Both the position numbers and the translations under genes were made by a program. A DNA stretch of 64,000 nt from Hyposmocoma kahamanoa (Eukaryota; Arthropoda; Insecta; Lepidoptera; Cosmopterigidae). Shown here piece by piece: positions 1-10,384 of the stretch (positions within the stretch are counted from its first letter, which is position 1; each line of letters starts with the position of its first letter). The notes under the pieces are model-generated. The model had not been told where the DNA came from, did no database searches, and was given only the letters and a program-made list of their open reading frames with translations. The stretch covers positions 3,373,838-3,437,837 of the forward strand of contig NW_020653900.1 of NCBI RefSeq assembly GCF_003589595.1, in the 5' to 3' direction.

Positions 1-1
1 G

Positions 2-493
2 TTTGGGAAGCTCCGTCGAGTCTTTTCGTTACCCATCCCGCAGAGCTTAAAAACAAAGGTTTTCAACCAGTGCGTCCTACCAGTTCTAACGTACGGAGCT
101 GAGTCGTGGACACTCACGATACGGCTAGTCCACCAGTTTAAAGTCGCTCAGCGAGCTATGGAACGAGCTATGTTCGGAGTTTCTCTGAAAGATAAACTCC
201 GTAATGAGGTTATCAGACAGAGAACCAAAGTGATCGACATAGCTCTTCGGATAAGCAAGCTGAAGTGGCAGTGGGCTGGACATATCTGCCGAAGAACCGA
301 CAACCGCTGGGGTAAACGAGTTCTTGAGTGGAGACCACGACTTGGCAAACGTAGTGTGGGACGCCCTCCAGCCAGATGGAGTGACGATCTGCGGAAGATT
401 GCTGGCAGGAAATGGATGCGTCAAGCCGAGAACAGGGCGAAATGGCGTGCATTAGGGGAGGCCTATGTCCAGCAGTGGACTGCAATAGGCTGA
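2..493 (+). CDS. RTE-type LINE reverse transcriptase, C-terminal end (cut by window edge)
   Basis: The frame is open from base 2 to the stop at 491-493, so the protein enters from outside the window; the ATG at 158 is internal. Visible landmarks are a TYGAESWTL block (about bases 98-124), the FGVSLKDKLRN block, a KWQWAGHICRR block, GRPPARW, and the terminal GEAYVQQW. These are the usual order of motifs in the region after the RT domain of RTE-clade non-LTR retrotransposons in insects. The role would be target-primed reverse transcription of its own RNA. No stop or frameshift is visible over about 163 residues, which suggests a young copy. The same protein end recurs as remnants near 5.8, 27.9, 33.6 and 39.4 kb. 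I am confident of the family type but not of the exact lineage. Confidence 0.9.
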   Translation, partial: FGKLRRVFSLPIPQSLKTKVFNQCVLPVLTYGAESWTLTIRLVHQFKVAQRAMERAMFGVSLKDKLRNEVIRQRTKVIDIALRISKLKWQWAGHICRRTDNRWGKRVLEWRPRLGKRSVGRPPARWSDDLRKIAGRKWMRQAENRAKWRALGEAYVQQWTAIG

Positions 494-507
494 TGATGAT
501 GATGATG
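491..507 (+). repeat. (TGA)n 3' tail of the RTE element
   Basis: TGA units directly follow, and include, the stop codon of the RTE frame. RTE elements typically end in a short 3-5 bp tandem repeat rather than poly-A, so this marks the 3' terminus of the insertion. Confidence 0.8.
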
Positions 508-594
508 TTATTTAGTGAGTAGATGAACTAGTCGTTCGCCTGATGATAATCGATACGCCTACCCGTAACAGTTACAGTATCATTCAGATCTCAT

Positions 595-765
595 ACGCAC
601 TGCCATTGCGCCTGTCATCCTGAGATGTAAGTTGACAAGTCCCAAGTGCCTGTAGTTTCACCTGCACCCTTACTCTTTTAAACCCGAATGAAGTAACGTA
701 GAAATAGCAATGATGGCAGTAATTTTTTGGATTAACACTTTCACATGGAGCTCTATTGCTACTTC
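595..765 (-). repeat. RepA SINE-like repeat, partial
   Basis: On the minus strand it runs from the GGAGCTC head motif near 755 to the ATGACAGGCGCAATGGCAG segment near 600. It shares order and sequence with the better copies at 28595-28903 and 38195-38482, with deletions in the centre. Confidence 0.7.
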
Positions 766-786
766 TGTGTGGAGTACATGGGAATG

Positions 787-955
787 TTATTGAATGAATG
801 AATGAAATATTCTTTATTGTACATTATATAAATTACAATGTCAACACGATATAATAATGTACGTGAATTAGAATAATAACAATGATAATGAGCCATTATC
901 ATTGATCACGAGGAACACCGCTTCTCTTTAATGCGAGGCTATAGGAGGAGTTTAA
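787..955 (-). mobile_element. LINE 3' end with (ATTC)n tail
   Basis: Read on the minus strand the segment ends in TGTACAATAAAG followed by several ATTC units (plus strand GAATGAATGAATG at 793-805). An AATAAA-like signal followed by a short tandem tail is typical of insect non-LTR 3' ends. No coding part is recognisable. Confidence 0.55.
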
Positions 956-970
956 AATAAATAATAATAA

Positions 971-1171
971 TAACGCACACACTCATAGCCCCGCACTAGA
1001 TAAACCCTGTATCGCGTTTGCCATGGATACACACATAGACAACTACATATTACACCCAAACTCACGAGAGAAATAAATGTAGATCATACAAATATTTCTC
1101 TCGGCCTGCGAATCGAACCCGGGTCCTCTGCGTGGCAGTCCAGCACGGTAACCGTTCGGCTACGGAGGCAG
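971..1171 (-). mobile_element. RepD tRNA-derived SINE
   Basis: The minus strand begins near 1171 with a tRNA-like head. A box A match TAGCCGAACGG and a box B match GGTTCGATTCG are about 38 bases apart, and CTGCCAC looks like the tRNA-Gly(GCC) anticodon loop. About 130 bp of non-tRNA body follow, ending in a TTA-rich tail at 950-970. RNA polymerase III would transcribe it from the internal boxes. Copies in the same orientation lie at 36046-36253 and 61795-62001. Confidence 0.85.
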
Positions 1172-1174
1172 TTT

Positions 1175-1499
1175 AATAATAGTTGAGCTAAACAGCCGTT
1201 AAATATTAACCAGGTTGCCATAATAATAAAAACTAGGAGTGCCAAAGTGTGGATGCAATAAAAAAATATCTTCTGTAATAGTATCTTAAATAAATGCGTT
1301 GTATAATATGTATACATATTATATAATAATACACTATAATGACACTTACTTATATACTTTTTTGGTAAAACCTGGCTCTGAAAATAGCCTGAACGTCGTT
1401 TAAAAACAAACTAAATTAGTCGAGATACAGTTAAATTCTTAATTTTGATACAGGCAGAATCCAACATTGTCTAACTATAGTCCTTTATAGTATTGTATT
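1175..1499. other. No feature recognised
   Basis: AT-rich sequence without an extended reading frame or a repeat I can match within the window. Confidence 0.5.
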
Positions 1500-1572
1500 A
1501 GTAGAGCTCCTTGTAAAATACTTCGTCCAGGCTTAATTCCCTCCTATTTCAGCCATCTAGCGGTAATCTAAG
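1500..1572 (+). repeat. RepA fragment (head only)
   Basis: Begins GTAGAGCTCCTTGT and keeps the TTCGTCCAGG motif about 15 bases later. The rest is truncated. Confidence 0.65.
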
Positions 1573-1984
1573 AATAAGTGTAATTTATTACTTAACCGCC
1601 GAGACACAAATGACCTTAAAACTAAAATACAGTACAATATAAGCGAACACAAAAATTTTAATTGCTTAGAAATGCACGAGCGTAGCACATAATTACAATA
1701 ATAAAATAATAATAATAAATGCGTGTCGCGGCACACGCAAACGGGTGTTGCTCAAGTATAAACTGCCTACATCTTTTCATATCACCTTGCGGAATTTAAT
1801 TGGCCGTCCATAAGAACCGGAATTAGGTCTCTCTTGGATCCGCGGTAACCGCAAATGAAGAGTTAAACTATATAGTTGACTGCAATTACCATCGAAAGAA
1901 AACTGTAACTGGATATTATGAAGCAACCATTGTTAATTATGACGTCATCATTGCCCTGATTCATCTACACAGAACTATGGCAAT
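1573..1984. other. No feature recognised
   Basis: AT-rich DNA. A perfect TGACGTCA palindrome lies at 1940-1947, but nothing around it looks like a promoter. Confidence 0.45.
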
Positions 1985-2600
1985 GCGTGTGTTGAAAATT
2001 CTGGCAAATTCTGTTTATGCAATAATGTACTTCAGAAATGGGAAAATATCCCTTTTTAAGACGGAGTAAGACACTCTTAATGAGCCGCTGACTGTTTTAC
2101 TGTCAACTGTTGCGTAAATTCTGACCGAAACTGTTTATATAACATTGTATTTTGAAAATGTCCTTTTTTAACCATTAGTGATGACATACTAAAAAAACTC
2201 GTCACGAGCCCGTTTGAATTATTCATATCAAATGTTGCTTAAATTCTAGCAAAAACTGTTCATACAAATTTGTATTTGTGAATGGGAAAATATCCCATTT
2301 CAATAATTAATGATGAGTGTGCCGCTGATTTTAAGTAAATCGCAATTAATTACTATCCATTTGTATAATTGTTGTCAAGTGTTGCGCAAATTCTGGCAAA
2401 AACCGTTTATGCAACATTGTAGTAGTAGTGAAATGGGAAAATATTATTTATCAACTTGTAGTAGTTGTGGAGAAACAAACTCCAACAAGTTTCCGACTTT
2501 TCGTAAGACGCAATTATTGCTACCCGTTTGATAAATTTTTGTCAAGTGTTGCGTAAATTCTGGCAAAAACATCACTTTTCAACCAACCACTAGTGATGAT
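1985..2600 (+). repeat. Degenerate tandem array, about five units
   Basis: The motif TGTTGCGTAAATTCTGGCAA, in diverged forms, recurs at about 1989, 2107, 2234, 2381 and 2546. In most units it is followed by CTGTTTATGCAACATTGTA and then GAAATGGGAAAATATCCC. Unit spacing grows from about 118 to 165 bases. The units differ by many substitutions and indels, so this is an old array and not a microsatellite. No coding potential is apparent. Confidence 0.75.
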
Positions 2601-3536
2601 GGAGTAAGAAACAGTAACAAGACGTTGACTTTTTTCGAATCGTAATGTACCTACGCCATAAGCTGTGAGTATATTACAATACACATGGGTATACACATTA
2701 TTTCGGTAACAGTACAGAATGCCGCAAAAGTTTATTCACAGCCACTGTCAATTATAGTTTTAATTGACAGCGCTCGAGATTAACGAGTCTCCTCGATACG
2801 ACGCGGGGAAGTTTAATTTAATATCAGAACGGAGCCAACTTTTCTAGTATGAAGCATGATGTGGGAAAAGTTATAAAGGTGTTATCAGTTTGTAGCATTT
2901 GCCATGATAAAGTGCGGGGAAGATATTGTGTTGGATGCGGACATGGCCCTTTTCATTTTACGAGTAGAACACTAACACAGATAGACAAGTTGTAAAGGTA
3001 TTTTTATACTGTGTCTTTTGCATGGAGCATTGACTAAACACCTTATAGACAAATATTGTTCATCCTGGACTAAACATTCTTCATCCAGTGACATTATAAT
3101 GAAATGCTTGCGTATAATCCATTGCAAAAAAATTGCACTCAACGCCGAAGTGTTAAAGATAAACTTCGAATAACAATTACTATTGATTGCCATTGGTACT
3201 GCCAGCTCTGTTAGCAACATGAAATGCTGGATTATACAGTCTGTCCTAAGGTGTAGTAATACAATTTTATGGGCTTTAGCGTTGGTCAATTTTGTCGACA
3301 ACACCCATCTATATACGACAGTCCTTGGTATTTTTTAAAAACTTGTTTGAAAAATAGAAATATTTTTCAAACACCCCCGGACATATTGTATAATGCTTTG
3401 TTTAACGATCTACAACAGTCGTGCTGACATTATAATATAGACATAATATACAAATAGTAGAATATAAAGATTTAAACAAAATAGTTTTTTAAAATTTTCT
3501 AAAAGAAATCGATTTTCTAAACAAGTTGTGCATACA
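2601..3536. other. No feature recognised
   Basis: Contains short chance frames only. An exact-looking inverted pair (ATAGTTTTAATTGACAG and its surroundings near 2745-2775) is too short to assign. Confidence 0.45.
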
Positions 3537-3752
3537 CATAAGAAATAAAGCAGTGCCGAAATAAACCTGGCCGAAATATTGGAATAATAGCTATGCATGC
3601 AAATACCGGTTTGATTATATTGCGTTTATCCCCATTTTGTAAAGTCAATTTTGTGTTACGGGCCGTAAATACATTTATATTATTAGAAACTTTACCTATT
3701 TAGTAGCAGTAGAAGCTCCTTGTGAAAGAGTTCGTCCAGGGAAGTACTGCCA
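3537..3752 (+). repeat. Inverted duplicate of 35331-35549 (unit plus RepA head)
   Basis: About 216 bases match the reverse complement of 35331-35549 with few differences. The match includes ACGGGCCGTAAATACATTTA and, at the right, a RepA head (GTAGCAGTAGAAGCTCC). The match ends inside RepA at the CTGCCA motif, where the two copies diverge. Confidence 0.85.
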
Positions 3753-3774
3753 TCAAAAAAGCTTTCATAGATGA

Positions 3775-3960
3775 CTCATAGATGGTGCTACGGTCGTAAA
3801 ACCTAAAACAAAAATTTGCAACAAGCACATAGAAGAATTCGTAAGATCTACTGGTTGTTCCGCGGTAAGTTGAAAGCACTGGTTCGAATCCAACCGATCC
3901 AAAGAATTTAGTGTTCGATATTCGTATTTATAAATACAAGCTCAGTTCAGTCCTATCCTG
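3775..3960 (+). repeat. RepC tRNA-like SINE, partial
   Basis: Carries the GCAACAAGCACATAGAAGAATTCG segment, then a tRNA-like region ending in box B-like GGTTCGAATCCAACC, then the GTGTTCGATATTCGTATTTAT segment. It lacks both terminal direct repeats seen in 32410-32828. Confidence 0.65.
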
Positions 3961-4334
3961 TTGGATATGAAATATCTGCGAATTTAAATCACTAGTTCGC
4001 TATTTTATATTTTCAATAGTAACCATAACACCAGTTGGAAGATTCAGGATTAATAAAGTTTGCATCATACCTATGCTATGCTTCCAATACCTCGGAATGC
4101 TTTCACGACTACAAAGACGAAGTTCTTAGTGTCTCCGATGCACCCGACGTAGAACTTTGCGCAGAAATTTAATTAATATCGACAGGAATGAAGATATATC
4201 AGTAGGTAATACTGAAGTAAATTTATCATGGTTTGAGGGTGTTGTTGTTCTTATTTATTTATACAAAAGTGATTAAACTATGACAATGCCTTGGTTTGTA
4301 AAGGAGAAGTTATATACATAAATAAAAGTAAGAT

Positions 4335-4545
4335 TATTAATACAAAGATCGAAGACACAGAAAAAAATTTTAGACCAGGTGCGACTTGAACCCAGGACCA
4401 CCGCTGCACCGTAGCATTGCTATTACCAACTGAGCCTCAGGTCAAGTTACCGAGCTATCGAAATTCTCCTATGTCTTTTTTTATCTTTCTGCTGACTTAC
4501 TACTTTTCTATGTGTTCGATCTTCATAACTATACTAGTGGAATAA
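4335..4545 (-). repeat. tRNA-like SINE related to RepC
   Basis: On the minus strand a tRNA-like head is visible: GCTCAGTTGGTAATAGC (box A region) and GGTTCAAGTCGC (box B). It is followed by a tail with the GATCTTTGTATTAATA segment shared with RepC. Confidence 0.65.
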
Positions 4546-4597
4546 TTTAAAAAAAATAAATCTCAAATAATAAATCCAAATATATGTTCTATTATAT

Positions 4598-4745
4598 TAC
4601 TTCCGTAGCTCAGTTGGGCGTCAACCACGGTGTGGTGAGGGCGCTGTTCGATCTTTCTATTCATAATTATAACAAACTAATGGAATGAATTCACAAAAGT
4701 AATTGAATATCATAGTAGTAACAAGTTGTGATATTCAATGAACTT
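4598..4745 (+). repeat. RepC SINE, partial, with 3' direct repeat
   Basis: Starts with the tRNA-like CCGTAGCTCAGTTGGGC, passes through CGATCTTTCTATTCATAATTATAAC, and reaches the RepC end segment TGAATATCATAGTAGT. Box B is degraded (CTGTTCGATC). Confidence 0.65.
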
Positions 4746-5778
4746 AATATTACAATCAAAATGTACTTAAAATACACTGCAGCTATGTAGCTGGAAGCTC
4801 TTTTATTTGGTTGCAGCAGTATTTTTTCGGAGCTAAATCTTGGACACATTTCGATTGCTTAATGGGAACTAAATCCTTTTTTTAAGATAATTATTTAATT
4901 ATGAAATATCAGTCGGCAGGTAGACATTTCTGTCATTCAATTTTGTAGAAGTTGCTTAAGAGTGAGCAGAGGAAAAATTCCTAATCTTCGATTTGATTTT
5001 AGAGGGGTATATTCACTTTAAAGTTAAAAATAAAATATTGTACGAGTAACTACACGATATATTCAAGCATAGACATTAATCAGAAACATAAAACAATAAA
5101 GTTTCCTCGATAGATCGATCGATCGATCACGACATGACCTCTAATTTTCACATTTTTTCGATTTATCCTCGAAATGCTACAGGTTATTAGGACAAAAATT
5201 AGATAATTAATTATATTTATGCATGATCGACGACAGTCACTACGGATTTTTTTTAATCCCTTTAGTTTTAGAGTTATTCCGCTAAAACGAATTTGGTACT
5301 TTTAATGCGCAAAATTCAACATGTCCTGTCGCATGTCACGCGAACTTCAGGCATATATTTGTTTCACAAATTTGGGCGGAGCCAACGTCAAAACTTTTTT
5401 GGCATGAGAGCTCTTAAAGAAACTTTTGTTCCGCTATCATTTTAAATGTTTCAACTACGAACAAACCAATAATATTTTATTTTAATGAGTGAAATTAAAA
5501 TTACACATTCTTTATTGCACATTACAATTAGCAAGTGGAAGACACTGGTTTATTTCTCGTTGGTGTGAAAATGGCGAGAAGTATATGCATATGTCCATGT
5601 AAATTTATTTTTACAACGCAGAACAGTAATTTATAGTGTATGTTGCGTATTACTGGAAGACTTATTGTTAAGTAACTATTTCTTCCAGGATTTAAGATAG
5701 TACTTTAGTAGAGAGGGGGTGCAAGGTGCAACTAAAGAATACCTTCTAGTCGAAAGTATTTCAAATACAATGTATAAT
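4746..5778. other. No gene recognised; short GATC microsatellite at 5107-5128
   Basis: AT-rich. Near 5505 the minus strand carries GTGCAATAAAGAATG, which resembles a LINE 3' end but is too short to assign. Nothing else is identified. Confidence 0.45.
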
Positions 5779-5833
5779 AATCATCATCATCCAAGATGTC
5801 CACTGCTGAACATAGGCCTCTCCAAAGATTTCC
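5779..5833 (-). mobile_element. RTE LINE 3' terminus, 55 bp
   Basis: The reverse complement reads TTTGGAGAGGCCTATGTTCA and then a short (GAT) tail, matching the GEAYVQQW end and tail of the element at 2-507. This is an extreme 5' truncation. Confidence 0.8.
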
Positions 5834-6365
5834 AGATACAACAGATTATGTCGTTTAGTAATAAATACATAAATGTAAATAGATGTTTTAAAGATTGTTC
5901 AAACAAAAATTGGGTAAAGTTTTTTTTTATGATAACGCGGCCTAATTTTGGTTTTTACGTCAAGTATTTCAGATCTTCAGAATTAAATTAAAAGAAGAAT
6001 TAGAAGAAGAAATTTTTAGAAACGTAATGGTATGTAACTTAGGAACTCACAACCACATATTAGGCTACTAGTTGTCACTTCTAAATTTCAAGAATAGTGA
6101 ACCTAGTTCTGTGTTATTGAAATAATACTGAGGAATTCTCAAGTAGTCACTACCTACGATGTTTTGTTCCAATAAAAAGTGTGTAAACATCACTTATCAA
6201 TCCCCGTAAAGATAAACGTAATCTGTCTTTTATCTCCAAGTTTATCTTTATATCGCGGTGCTGTGGACTAATTTGTTATTACTCATTGCATAAATATTGT
6301 TCTAGTATCGCATTTGAAACTTGAACTAGTATAGGAATATTAATTGCTGAAAAAAATCCTACATG
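5834..6365. other. No feature recognised
   Basis: AT-rich DNA without a repeat match in the window. Confidence 0.45.
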
Positions 6366-6600
6366 CAAGGTTCACGCTACGGTCTATGTAACAGCTCTCG
6401 TACCATGTCTACATAAGTTTTGATTATAGTGACCCTGTCTATCAACTTCTTGGTTATTCCGGACGGGCACTATAATCTGTGCGTGCACAGGAAACTTATA
6501 AGTTCAGGTTCTGACCTCAGACCAGCTAGTCTACAGGGTTATCACAGACCTCTGGCACTTGGCTTAATCCGGTTCTCGAGAGGGTAGCGCATCGGGTAAG
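6366..6600 (-). repeat. Second copy of the element inserted at 20132-20965 (3' part)
   Basis: The reverse complement matches about 20775-20965: AGAACCGGAT, GGTCAGAACCTGAACTT, CCTGTGC-CGCACAG, and the terminal CACTATAATCAAAACT occur in the same order. Both copies end at the same AAAACT, which supports a defined 3' terminus. Confidence 0.75.
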
Positions 6601-6637
6601 CCGCCCCGAAAGCACGTACAGTATGCAGTTTTAAATC

Positions 6638-6735
6638 GCAATGATCTGAGGGGCACTGCCATTGCTCCCGACACCCTGAGACATAAGTAACTAGCCTCAT
6701 GGGCCTGTAATTTTACCAGCACCCTTAATAAAACT
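6638..6735 (-). repeat. RepA fragment
   Basis: Contains the minus-strand RepA order GATCTGAGGGGCACTGCCATTG, CCTGAGACATAAG, TGTAATTTTACCAGCACC. The ends are missing. Confidence 0.7.
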
Positions 6736-7461
6736 ATCAACTACTTAACTATTTAAAATTTTACGAAAACTGGCAACCTTGTAGGGTTGCCAGTTTTCTT
6801 TATATTGTTTTCTTTGTATTTCTATATATTGTCTTTTTATTCCTTGTTAAAAAAAACAGTCTATAATAACATATTACATATTACAATCATTTTCAAATTT
6901 ATGCACAGCGCCATCTGTTTCTACACTCCAGAACTGATACCACTACACATAACCATACAATCATTCTTATACGAAAAACTAACCCCGTTAGATTACGTGT
7001 CTGCCATAATAAAGTACCGGGATACACTAGTCCCATAACAGTTGAAATCTAATGAAAGTCTTGAGAATTTATGTCCCGAAAACCTGACGCGAGCTATGGC
7101 CATAAAATTTCCGGGTTTCGTGCTAGTAGAGACGGGATTATCAATGTTATTTTGCATCTAGTTTATTTTTTACAGAATCAAATACGTTACCGCGAGGATT
7201 AACTATATTTTGTGTCCAGCATTTAACAATTACTGGACTTGTAAATATGTTATGAAAATGTTCTTAATTTTATTCAGCGCTGTAATGTACCTCTGAAGCT
7301 GTTTTTTGTCTTTCAATACGATTGACAAGTTTCATATGGTTGTGATTTCTATATTTCCATTGCTACAAAAGCGCCACTTAATGGTCGTTTATATGAGTTA
7401 TCATTTGGACACCGATTTAGCAAAATGTTTGTTCTAACAACGATTGCTATGAGAATTAAAA
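6736..7461. other. No gene recognised; small inverted repeat at 6767-6801
   Basis: AAAACTGGCAACC and GGTTGCCAGTTTT are perfect inverted copies flanking the short CTTGTAG... spacer, a 13-bp stem. The remainder is unassigned. Confidence 0.55.
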
Positions 7462-7757
7462 CTTTTTTAATAAAAAAAAAATCGGCGTAAAAAGTTCGTG
7501 GAATTACATATAATTGCCAAGTTTTATTGAGATCGGTTACCAGAAAGTGCCCGAAACCGGATTCATCTCTTAGTTTGCCACTCTTAACTGTGGAATATTT
7601 TCTTCAAATTTTAATGGAACTAATACTGAGGTACCCTCTTTCCAACAAAAAAGAATCATCAAAAATGGTTCACAAATGCCGGGAGTAATAGCGTAACATA
7701 CGTACAAAAAAAACAGATGAATTGAAAACTTCCTCTTTTTTGAAGTCGGTTAAAAAT
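7462..7757 (-). repeat. RepB TIR repeat, shortened copy
   Basis: Runs from an altered left end (AAATCGGCGTAAAAAGTTCG) to the right end TTTTTTGAAGTCGGTTAAAA. In between it keeps AAGTTTTATTGAGATCGGTTACC and the CCAACAAAAAAGAATCATCAAAA segment. It lacks the central CATGAAGATTCATTTTTA block of the long copies. Confidence 0.75.
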
Positions 7758-7876
7758 AGGATGAATGTTAATTTAAGTGAGATAAAGTATGTTTTTCTCT
7801 TGCTAATATAGAAACAGAGCAGACAGGGAGCGAACGCGAGTGAAATTGGGAATATTGTCTGGTTTCAATTTCATTT

Positions 7877-8312
7877 TTTTTTTACCGACTTCAAAAAAGG
7901 AGGAGGTTCTCAATTCGATTGTATGTTCTTTTTTCTTTTTTGTATGTATGTTACGCAATAACTCCGGTATTTGTGAACCGATTTTCATGTTTTTTTTTGT
8001 TGGAAAGGGGGTACTTCCATAGTGGTCCCATTTCATTTTGAAGAAAATCATCCACCTCGAAGGGTGGCTGTTCACGCATGAAGATTCATTTTTATAAATA
8101 GCGCGTAATTTAATTTAGGGGCAATTACTTTAATGATTGATTTTGCTATTTCTCCAATTCAAGGCGTTTTTCTCTCGATATACTTTGAGTAGTGTCGTAG
8201 TGAGAACCTATTTTTATTATCTACAGGGTCAAGTCCTGTATAGTGGCGAACTAGGGGATATTTCAATAAAACTTAGCAAATAAACGTAATTCCACGTACT
8301 TTTTTACTTTCG
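7877..8312 (+). repeat. RepB TIR repeat, near full length
   Basis: Begins ACCGACTTCAAAAAAGGAGG and ends around CCACGTACTTTTTTAC. Compared with 37735-38165 and the reverse complement of 62795-63250 it is collinear over its whole length, but its right inverted repeat is degraded. No reading frame is conserved between copies, so it looks non-autonomous. Confidence 0.85.
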
Positions 8313-8424
8313 TTACTGTACTGAGATTATTTCCTTTAAAGTAAATTAGTCGTAGTTTTATCATTTTATATACATAAATACAATTTTACCATAGTTATTG
8401 GAGTGGAACAAAAAAAAGAAAACA

Positions 8425-8465
8425 GCCTCATTGAGAATCTCCTTTTTTGAAGTCGATTAGAAATG
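8425..8465 (-). repeat. RepB terminal fragment
   Basis: Only the end GAGAATCTCCTTTTTTGAAG with TCGATTAGAAAT remains. Confidence 0.6.
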
Positions 8466-8584
8466 ATAAACAGCTTTGAATAGTCAACGTAAACTGCACG
8501 AAACCTGTGTTTTTTTTGCCTTACCTGCCCTTTGTTTTTGTGAGGTTATAGTACAAATCTGTCGAGCAAATCAACTTATCGCCG

Positions 8585-8825
8585 CCTTACTTTCTCAAAC
8601 TCGTATCGTAAAGCACAAAGTTACTGACGTACAATAAATGGACTGTATATACAAATTTTGCAGGCTGATTTTACATCACATTTCCTTCATATTTATACAC
8701 TAGCTTTCATATATTCTTAAAGTACATCCAAATTAACACACTTGATAAGAAATTTAAAATAAATAGAAAGTTTTGCCATCCCCTGAATAAGTACTCTTTA
8801 TAAACTTAATCAGATTGCTACTAGA
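8585..8825 (+). repeat. TIR-type repeat, copy 1 (inverted partner at 11399-11600)
   Basis: Starts with CCTTACTTTCTCAAACTCGT and continues through ACAAATTTTGCAGGCTGATT and TAGAAAGTTTTGCCATCC. The second copy lies in opposite orientation and carries the same terminal motif at the other end. Together they imply an element bounded by inverted CCTTACTTTCTCAAACTCGT. Confidence 0.7.
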
Positions 8826-8887
8826 GCTCATATCAGGGCTAAAGTCTGCTAATTTTATTGAAACCATTGATCATTGTAATTCTATAG

Positions 8888-8940
8888 ACTCCACCGAGAT
8901 TTTGCAATTATGATAATTGGCAATTGAGTCTCGGTGGAGT
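8888..8940. repeat. 53-bp hairpin
   Basis: ACTCCACCGAGA (8888-8899) and TCTCGGTGGAGT (8929-8940) form a perfect 12-bp stem. Inside, TTGCAATTA and TAATTGGCAA extend the pairing with one bulge around a TGA loop. The function is unknown; a small transposon relic or an RNA hairpin are both possible. Confidence 0.75.
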
Positions 8941-9221
8941 GCCAGTGGAATAACTATAACTATCGATGTTGTCCTACTAAAACTTATTATAGCTAATGTA
9001 ATCGATATTTTTAACGAAATTTAGTTATTAATATTATCTGGAATCAGCAAAACGAGATCTATAACCCCATATTCTTATATCTTATTATTAGTTTCAGTTT
9101 TATTGTTGTATGTGTGTATTGTAAGTGACATTTTTTATATTAAAAAAAACTGCAAAAGCGTTAGTCATAACAGAGAGGTATCTTAATGTTTTTTCTTGCA
9201 ATTTCGTTTTTAATTCAAAAG

Positions 9222-9345
9222 TCTTTTAAAAAAAGGAGATTCTCTATTCGACTGTCTTTTTTTATGTATGTTACATGATTTGTAAACCGATATCGATGAT
9301 TCCTTTTTATTGGAAAGAGGGTACCTCAGTAAAAAAAAAATTACT
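9222..9345 (+). repeat. RepB fragment (left part)
   Basis: Keeps AAAGGAGATTCTCTATTCGACTG, the TGTATGTTACATGATTTGTAAACCGAT block, and the TTTTTATTGGAAAGAGGGTACC block, then stops. Confidence 0.7.
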
Positions 9346-9404
9346 TATTTCTCAAATTTTATACATATCGTAGATGAGGTTTCCCCATTAATCAAATTTA
9401 TGCT

Positions 9405-9607
9405 TGTGGTTTTGAAGGGTAAGGGGAAATTTACAAGCATACTAATACATAAGGGACTTATCAACTTATGTCTCAGGGTGACAGGCGCAGTGTCCCTCAG
9501 ATTTTTGAGATTTAAAGCTCTGAGTGGCATTGCAACTGTTTTGGACAGGCGTGTAGCTTACCACCAGGGTCACGACTTCTTCGTCCCGCCACTAGTTATT
9601 ATAAAAA
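9405..9607 (+). repeat. RepA, 5'-truncated
   Basis: Collinear with the RepA body from TTGAAGGGTAAGG through TTATGTCTCAGGGTGACAGG and TTTAAAGCTCTGAGTGGC to the A-rich end TATTATAAAAAAGTG. The head is missing. Confidence 0.8.
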
Positions 9608-9627
9608 AGTGAGACACGAGAGAGTAA

Positions 9628-9768
9628 CCACGGTGAGGCAACAAATACTGATTTGAGCCCAGTCGGGTCGAAGGAATTTTATGTTTTTTGGATCTATCAA
9701 TATCTATAATATCACATCTATGTATCAATAATAACAACAAACTAGTGGAATGCTTTCACTTAAAATAT
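9628..9768 (+). repeat. RepC tRNA-like SINE, partial
   Basis: Shows the degraded tRNA-like segment, CCAGTCGGGTCGAAGG, then ATCAATAATAACAACAAACTAGTGGAATG, the characteristic RepC segment. It abuts the tail of the LINE on the other strand. Confidence 0.65.
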
Positions 9769-9769
9769 T

Positions 9770-10381
9770 CTATCTATCTATCCGACCGTGTTCGGTCAAG
9801 GCGACCACTTCGACTCCTAGTTGAGTTGGCGCTGATGCGCTCGAAGTTGTAGCTACTAATGTAGCACTAATGTAGCCAATCTTTGCGGCGAACCCTCGCG
9901 CACATAGAGGACATGTGAGTACACCGCCAACGTAATTATAGTTAATAGCGTAGTGTGAGCTTAGTTCGCCACGTTTCGCATCGAGTTCAACTTTACGCCG
10001 CCCTTCGAACTCGTGAACGCGATTTGTCACAACCCCTCGCCATTCAGGGCGCAGTGCTGTCAAATTTTCCCAATGAGACTGCTCGATGTTACATCTTCTC
10101 GTAAGTCGCTTCTGAACATATTTATACCTAACGAGTTGATCGCCAGGCTTCTGCCTACCGTCTTCAAGTTCAGAGTAGAAGACGCGCTTCGCCAGTCTAT
10201 CCTCCGCCATATGTGTTACGTGACCGCGCCATCGAAGCTGTCTATGCATTAAGTAAGTTTCAATGCCATAAATATTATCTCGTCTCAGGACTTCGGTATT
10301 ACGCACTCGGTCGGACCATCTGATGTTCGTAATGAAGCGGAGGTAGAAACGGTCTAAAGTGAGAATGTGGTGGCGATACAA
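9770..10381 (-). CDS. LINE endonuclease/RT polyprotein, C-terminal fragment
   Basis: A 203-residue frame with no internal stop. It resembles the C-terminus of insect non-LTR polyproteins: YRHHILTLDRFYLR, SDRVRNTEVLRR, LRWRGHVTHM, then a tryptophan-rich stretch (HWENLTALRPEWRG) and a CPLC pair near residue 158. A zinc-knuckle would need later histidines, which I do not see, so the last 40 residues (after GYIS) look out of register. The start methionine is only the first in frame: the homology begins at the ORF start, so the element is 5'-truncated near 10384. On the minus strand the 3' end (plus strand 9768-9785) is a (GATA)n tail, as expected of a LINE terminus. Confidence 0.8.
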   Translation of the reverse strand: MYRHHILTLDRFYLRFITNIRWSDRVRNTEVLRRDNIYGIETYLMHRQLRWRGHVTHMAEDRLAKRVFYSELEDGRQKPGDQLVRYKYVQKRLTRRCNIEQSHWENLTALRPEWRGVVTNRVHEFEGRRKVELDAKRGELSSHYAINYNYVGGVLTCPLCARGFAAKIGYISATLVATTSSASAPTQLGVEVVALTEHGRIDR

Positions 10382-10384
10382 ATA

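Noticed and set aside
1100..1171. tRNA-Gly gene on the minus strand
   Set aside because: Box A and box B are present, but the acceptor stem does not pair and a 130-bp body and tail follow. The same unit recurs at 36.0 and 61.8 kb, so it is a SINE head.
1985..2600. Coding tandem-repeat protein
   Set aside because: Unit lengths are not multiples of three and stops occur in all frames.
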